DNA of 64,000 bases, from positions 1 to 64,000 of the forward strand of contig CAZGOM010000001.1 in NCBI GenBank assembly GCA_964527265.1, in the 5' to 3' direction. Numbering within the stretch: position 1 is the first letter of the stretch; every line of letters begins with the position of its first letter. Shown here in pieces: positions 59,899 through 64,000 of the stretch. A program made the position numbers and the translations under genes. The stretch comes from CAZGOM01 sp964527265 (GTDB taxonomy: Bacteria > Planctomycetota > Phycisphaerae > Phycisphaerales > Phycisphaeraceae). The notes beneath the pieces were generated by a model. It was not told where the DNA came from. It searched no databases and worked only from the letters and a program-made list of their open reading frames with translations.

Positions 59899-60926
59899 TA
59901 GAGTATTTTCCATTAATTAATATCCTTTTGCATGAAGGTATAGCCGCAATGCTGGATATAGGCTTGGCATTCTTCTGAGTCGAACAGATCGACGGCTTCT
60001 CCAAGGGTCTGCCACAAGCCATGAACTGTCCGTTCCTTGGCCTTACGCAGCAGCAACTTGATCTTGGCAAACACCTGTTCGATCGGGTTGAAGTCAGGGC
60101 TGTAAGGAGGCAGGTAGATCAGCATCGCCCCGCCCGTGCGATGGCCGACTCCACGCCCGACACCTTGTGGCTCGCCAGGTTGTCCATGACCACGATGTCC
60201 CCGGCTTTGAGCGTCGGGCACAGGTGCTGGCGGACATAGGCCACGAACAAGTCGTCATCGATGGGGCCATCGACGACCAAGGGAGCCGTCAGCCCCGTGG
60301 ATCTAAGGGCCGCGATGAATGTCGTTGTCTTCCAGTGCACGTGGGGCACCTTGTCGATCAAAGGACGGTCGGTCGGGCAGCGCCCGTAGCGCCGGGTCAT
60401 GTTGGTGCTGGCTCATGTCCCGTCAATGAAGACCATGCGCGAGGCGTCAATCCCTAGGAACCGTTGCGGCCATTCCCGGCGCCTTTGGGCGACGTCGGGC
60501 CGGTCCTGCTCTTTGGCGCAGAGCGTCTTTTTTTGAAGCTGATCTTCAGCTTCTTGAGCGCCCGGTGAAGTGTGGGCACGCTGACCTTCACGGGCAGCAT
60601 GGCGCGCAGGGCCTCCAGGGTGGCGTCGGGGTGCTGACGGACCGCTTCCAGCAGTTGTGGCTTGTGGTCGGCCAGGAGAGACGTGCCCACGCGCCGCCCA
60701 CGGGGCTTGGGGTCGTAGCGGCCGGTCTGGCGGTAGGTTTTCATGAGCTTGCGCACCCAGATGGCGCTTACGCCATACTTGGCCGCGATTTCGTCAAGCT
60801 TCATACCCTTGAGGCGATCCTCAACGACCCGTTTTCTCAAGTCCATGGAATAAGTCTTCATACAGGCCTCCTTGCCCATATCAAGACTATCGACACGATG
60901 GATATATATTAATGAAAATTACTCTA
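59899..60926 (-). mobile_element. IS630-family insertion sequence, decayed
   Basis: Terminal inverted repeats 59899-59925 and 60900-60926 match at 23 of 27 positions, counting the flanking dinucleotides. The element is bounded on both sides by TA, the expected IS630/Tc1 target duplication, giving an element of about 1,024 bp (59901-60924). It contains a single transposase gene on the minus strand, broken by a frameshift, a nonsense codon and a second frameshift. Confidence 0.88.
59913..60879 (-). pseudogene. IS630-family transposase, disrupted
   Basis: Three frames make up one protein. Frame 1 (60879-60454) holds the HTH part (MDLRKRVVEDRLKGMKLDEI, then YGVSAIWVRKLMKTYRQTGRY). A seven-A run near 60530-60536 is where reading must shift to continue as KKTLCAKEQDRPDV. 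The catalytic region is then interrupted by TGA at the place of the tryptophan codon in the family motif FIDETWASTN (here FIDGT-stop-ASTN, near 60414). Frame 2 (60400-60119) holds DIVVMDNLASHK. A one-base loss in a G-run near 60130 shifts to frame 3 (60221-59913), with LPPYSPDFNPIEQVFAKIK. The first shift could be programmed, but the nonsense codon and second shift make it inactive. Confidence 0.88.
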
Positions 60927-61461
60927 GTCTGGAAATACTTGAAAATCGGGCAAATGAGGTTTTGCAAGGTGCTGGTATGGGGGCGTGACCACAACAAAAA
61001 AGCGCGTAAATGTTTTTGGTTAAAACACTTACGCGCTTGGTGTCGCATCGGACATAGTGGAGCCGGGGGGAATTTCAGATTTGCGAATTTTGAAAAGTTT
61101 TACATGATTCGTAAGTTATTGTTATTTCAACGGTTGTGGTGGTAGGTGGGTTGACTAATAAAGCTGTGGATCGTCAAAAATCGGACATGACTCATCGGAC
61201 ACGAGATTTTTTTTCAAGGGTGTCTTTTTCCTCTTCCGGCTCTACATGCCAAGGCGTTACACCTGAGCTGGAGCCATTTTTACGATCTGGGCGGCGCAAT
61301 TAAGGCGGGCTTCAGGCCTTCCTAGAACCAGTTGAAGTTTTGTTGGCGATGAGTTGGCGTTGGCACTCGTCTTCCCAGCATGGTCTCAAAATCCGCGCGC
61401 TAGAGAGCTGCCGTATTCCCCAGCAGATGAGCGGTTGGGGAAAGGGTTGAAAGAAGAGAAG
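60927..61461. other. Intergenic region between the IS630 remnant and the endonuclease gene
   Basis: About 535 bases of mixed composition. It holds the hairpin at 61000-61038 and three copies of ATCGGACA at 61047, 61179 and 61193, the latter two 14 bases apart. I find no supported gene; short frames here have no family resemblance. The promoter of the endonuclease gene should lie towards the right-hand end. Confidence 0.4.
61000..61038 (-). terminator. Orphan strong hairpin with T-run on the minus strand
   Basis: AAGCGCGTAAATGTTTT (61000-61016) and AAAACACTTACGCGCTT (61022-61038) pair at 16 of 17 positions with a 5-base loop. On the minus strand it is followed by TTTTT. No minus-strand gene ends just upstream of it, so it may be left over from a lost gene. 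Confidence 0.6.
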
Positions 61462-62382
61462 ATGGAGTTCATGAACGGCAAAAGGATCATCGAGCAATCG
61501 CAGTCGGGCTGGGCACAGAATCGGCAAGTTGAGCTGTGTGCAGGAGGAAGACACGATTCTGGGCCGCAGTTCTATACCACTGTGGTGCGAGACAACTTGT
61601 TTCAAGAGTTGAGTGCTTGTGCAAGGCGGGAGATAGGTTCGGGAGATGGGTCACAGCTGAGAAGGACTAAGAGTCGATTGCCTGGTTTACAAGCGCTGCA
61701 TGGGTCTACGGCAATTGCAGTGAATGTATTTCATTACTGGCAGTCACGGGATGCAACCGTACTTGCCGAATGTCTTGGCGTGCCTGTTGATGAATCTATC
61801 CGAATTAAGTTTGAAAAGAAGTTCATGATTCAGCCGCAATGGAGACCGCCGAATGTGGATGTAGCGCTGGAGTATCAGAGTAATCGGGAGCTAGATTGGG
61901 TGGGCATCGAGTCGAAATTCCGGGAGCCATATCCGGCGAGCCGGCATCGGTTGATTGATCACAAATATCTTGCACAGAGTGTGCTTTGGGATGGTCTGCC
62001 CGAAACCCGGAGACTGGCTGGGAGTATTTGTGGCGAGGATAGCGGCAAGGAGCGTGAGAAGTCACATCTTTACCGAGGGCAGTTGATCAAGCATTTGCTG
62101 GGGATGAGGAGGAACAGAGTCGACAACAAGAAAGACGCGAGAAGGGTGATGCTGGTGTATTTGTGGTATGAGGTGCCTTCAGATGAGAGTGACGCACATC
62201 AGCGTGAAATCAATGATTTTGGCAGCATTTTGTGCAAGGACAATGTCCTGTTCAAAGCAATGACGTGGCAGGACCTGATTGAGAAACTCGCACTGCGGTC
62301 GGGCGACGATCATGGTGACTACCACAAGTATCTGAAGGAGCGGTATGTGGATTCGATGGCTGCGGCAGGCTACAGCCGTTAG
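61462..62382 (+). CDS. Putative PD-(D/E)XK restriction-type endonuclease (PGN_0703-like)
   Basis: 306 residues from ATG 61462, which has a purine-rich AAAGAAGAGAAG upstream; the frame is open back to 61354. The early stretch FYTTVVRDNLFQELSA and overall plan resemble the PGN_0703 family of putative restriction endonucleases. A nuclease core is visible: D133 in PPNVDVALEY, then E150-x-K152 in WVGIESKFREPY, the D...ExK pattern of the PD-(D/E)XK fold, and a later LVYLWYEV strand. No methyltransferase is next to it. It is convergent with brxL, so it may be an accessory of the defence locus. Family assignment is from memory and moderate. Confidence 0.65.
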   Translation: MEFMNGKRIIEQSQSGWAQNRQVELCAGGRHDSGPQFYTTVVRDNLFQELSACARREIGSGDGSQLRRTKSRLPGLQALHGSTAIAVNVFHYWQSRDATVLAECLGVPVDESIRIKFEKKFMIQPQWRPPNVDVALEYQSNRELDWVGIESKFREPYPASRHRLIDHKYLAQSVLWDGLPETRRLAGSICGEDSGKEREKSHLYRGQLIKHLLGMRRNRVDNKKDARRVMLVYLWYEVPSDESDAHQREINDFGSILCKDNVLFKAMTWQDLIEKLALRSGDDHGDYHKYLKERYVDSMAAAGYSR

Positions 62383-62490
62383 TCCCTTGTCTTGTGCGCA
62401 CTTTGCAGCCTGCCCATAATTCTGAAGAGTGATATGAGTGACATATAAGCTCACGCTTAGTCCCGCAAAAACGAAGTGTCGCGACCCCGG

Positions 62491-64000
62491 TCAGGTCATT
62501 CCCAGAGCCTTGATCGCTGCCGTCAGCGGGTCAGAGAAGAATACGGGATCAACACGCTCGACGATATCGCCAGACACTTCGAGGAAGTTGCGCTTATTCT
62601 CCAGAGGCACTAGCGCCCGGCGCGCGCCGTTGTCCATCGCAACTTGAAGTGGCTCGGCCAGGGAACGCATCGGCTTAATGTTGCCTTGGATGCTCAGGTC
62701 CCCAAGGATCACAAGACCAGCGAGAACAGAATGCCGCTTGATGGCGGAATATACTGCGACGACCAATGCGATTCCGGCTTCACATGGAACGTGATTGCCC
62801 AGCAGGTCAATCGCTTCGACGTGGAAGTCTGTTGTATCGAATTGTTGGCCGATGCCCATCTTTACCTTCTGGCTTTGAAGGTATGCAAAGGCTCGTTGAA
62901 GTGATTCCTTCATCGGCCCTTCTACGCCCCCCGCAATTTTGAGTTTGCCAGTACCCGATGAGCAGCCTACTTCAAGGCGGTAAAGCCCCACTTTACTTTG
63001 GTCATCAACTGAAGCGGTATAAAGGGAACCGGGGGCCAGTGGATCGGCTGCGATGGTGTCCCGTCCCCCTTGTTCAGGCACGCCCACAAACCGTTCTTCG
63101 CGAGTTTCGTTGTCGATAAAAGAGAATGAAGTCTGGTGGTATTCAAAAGACCCCATTTTCTTGAGCTGTTCCTTCACGCGCCGACGGCCTTCAAGGGCCA
63201 GTTCCACAAGCTCGGCTAGCTCGGGTTTTGACAACTCTCCGTGGGGATAGATCAGCTTTATCAGCCCAGACACTGACTTGCGGACCGCTTTCACATCACG
63301 AGCGTTCAAGTGGGACCCGAGTGAAAAATGGCGGTCGATCACCTCGGTGAAGTTATGCTTGCGCAGCTCTCGCAAGGCCTCTGCCAAGTAGTCAACAACA
63401 AAGCCATAATGGTCAGTGAAGAACTCGACGCGCATCTTGGGGATTTCCCACCCAGGGATGTAGAAGTGGATGCGGTCAAGGAACGCCATGTCCTCTCGGA
63501 TCACATCGGGCATCGGCATAAACAGATGCGACGACCGAACCATGGCCTCAACTGGCTGGTTAGTGTTACCGAACATAGCGATCGATGCCATGCCTGAAAG
63601 TGAGTCTTTGCCACGAGCGAAAGTGCCCGACTCGCAGTAGGTCTTTAGTGTGGTCACGACCTCCTTTGGCATCTTTTGAAGGTCGGCAATTTCATCAAAA
63701 GCAACTGCATCCCAGATGCCAACGAGCCCCATTTTCGCACTAGCCATGTTGTAAAAGAGATTCGCAACCGTTGTCGGGCCAGTCAGAAGGATCGTGTACG
63801 GAGAAAGCTCTTGATAACCATAGCTTTTGCCGGTTCCACGGGGGCCAAGTTCTACGAGGTTGTAGTTCTGCTCACAGAGGGCCAGCAGACGAACGAGGAA
63901 AAGCAATTTCACACGTCGCTGAAAATGGGAGGGTTCCATGCCAATGGTGCGAAGAAGCAGATCAATCCATTCGTCAGTGGTGAACTGGCTTCGACAACTG
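62491..64000 (-). CDS. brxL: BREX system Lon-like AAA+ protein BrxL (partial, 5' end outside window)
   Basis: The frame is open through the window edge, giving at least 502 residues of a roughly 680-residue protein. At the right edge FTTDEWIDLLLRTIG is followed by NLVELGPRGTGKSYGYQELSPY (Walker A) and IWDAVAFDEIADL (Walker B). Arginine-rich AAA+ motifs follow, then a C-terminal Lon-like domain (about 62493-62850) with HVEAIDLLGNHVPCEAGIAL and LSIQGNIKPMRSLAEPL. The protease serine position (PSAG in Lon) reads PCEAG and the KEK lysine site reads AEP, so proteolysis is unlikely. BrxL is the last gene of type I BREX phage-defence operons; the others should lie beyond base 64000. Confidence 0.9.
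   Translation of the reverse strand, partial: SCRSQFTTDEWIDLLLRTIGMEPSHFQRRVKLLFLVRLLALCEQNYNLVELGPRGTGKSYGYQELSPYTILLTGPTTVANLFYNMASAKMGLVGIWDAVAFDEIADLQKMPKEVVTTLKTYCESGTFARGKDSLSGMASIAMFGNTNQPVEAMVRSSHLFMPMPDVIREDMAFLDRIHFYIPGWEIPKMRVEFFTDHYGFVVDYLAEALRELRKHNFTEVIDRHFSLGSHLNARDVKAVRKSVSGLIKLIYPHGELSKPELAELVELALEGRRRVKEQLKKMGSFEYHQTSFSFIDNETREERFVGVPEQGGRDTIAADPLAPGSLYTASVDDQSKVGLYRLEVGCSSGTGKLKIAGGVEGPMKESLQRAFAYLQSQKVKMGIGQQFDTTDFHVEAIDLLGNHVPCEAGIALVVAVYSAIKRHSVLAGLVILGDLSIQGNIKPMRSLAEPLQVAMDNGARRALVPLENKRNFLEVSGDIVERVDPVFFSDPLTAAIKALGMT

Noticed and set aside
59881..60970. Similar sequence (TTGAAA..TCGGGCAAA-like) just outside both ends of the IS630 element
   Set aside because: The match is short and gapped, and the TA duplication already explains the boundaries. 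Probably chance.
1..64000. CRISPR arrays, tRNA and rRNA genes
   Set aside because: Scanning by eye found no regularly spaced repeats, no tRNA-like T-arm/CCA pattern and no rRNA sequence. A covariance-model search would be needed to exclude a tRNA fully.

Overview
The window is chromosomal DNA of high G+C from a Gram-negative bacterium. Gene content suggests the Planctomycetota (Phycisphaerae-like) or a relative in the PVC group: a GntR/LacI-type regulator next to a phytanoyl-CoA dioxygenase-like gene, many PAS sensor kinases, a Wsp-type chemosensory operon, and a phosphotransferase fused to a DUF106-like membrane domain. This is inferred from gene families only; there is no rRNA or other taxonomic marker. 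From base 1 to about 58.3 kb the + strand is strongly G-rich over C whichever strand is coding. That is a replication-strand skew, and it weakens in the last 5 kb.

Layout. 0-1.4 kb: a partial GNAT acetyltransferase and a small secreted protein. 1.5-10.6 kb (- strand): a complete Wsp-like chemosensory operon, cheW-cheR(TPR)-cheW-MCP-cheA(REC)-cheB-REC/histidine kinase. 10.9-14.6 kb (+): a translationally coupled trio of histidine kinase, single-domain receiver and REC-PAS-PAS-PP2C phosphatase. 14.7-23.5 kb (-): one 2,927-residue cyclic beta-1,2-glucan synthase. 23.9-28.0 kb (+): a receiver and a six-PAS hybrid kinase. The signalling genes surround the glucan synthase, so control of envelope glucan is a reasonable hypothesis.

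28-40 kb is a stress and DNA-repair cluster, mostly on the - strand. It holds Ku, a LigD split into two genes, a DUF2383 four-helix protein, a PRC-barrel protein, a 'plasmid stabilization'-type small basic protein, a DUF6766 membrane protein, a BON lipoprotein, a GSP17M/YflT-like protein, a lipoprotein-type truncated hemoglobin and a DUF748 protein. A Gfo/Idh/MocA oxidoreductase is interspersed. 40-53 kb is metabolic: a DAO-type flavoenzyme, a putative glycosidase with PhyH and a GntR/LacI regulator, an M55 aminopeptidase with an acetamidase/formamidase, a Zn/Cd-type P-ATPase divergent from NAD(P)HX epimerase, and a GH13 amylase with a terpenoid-cyclase-fold protein.

53.0-58.3 kb holds the most unusual unit. 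A membrane-anchored PQQ-type beta-propeller protein overlaps by 4 bp a 1,214-residue protein. That protein joins a rifampin-phosphotransferase/PEP-synthase-like module (ATP-grasp plus phospho-His domain, no PEP barrel) to a DUF106/EMC3-like (Oxa1 superfamily) membrane domain.

58.3-64 kb looks acquired. It has a manganese catalase with weaker strand skew, a decayed IS630-family insertion with clear terminal repeats and TA duplication, a PD-(D/E)XK endonuclease candidate, and the 3' part of a brxL gene. The brxL gene marks the end of a BREX phage-defence operon that continues beyond the window.
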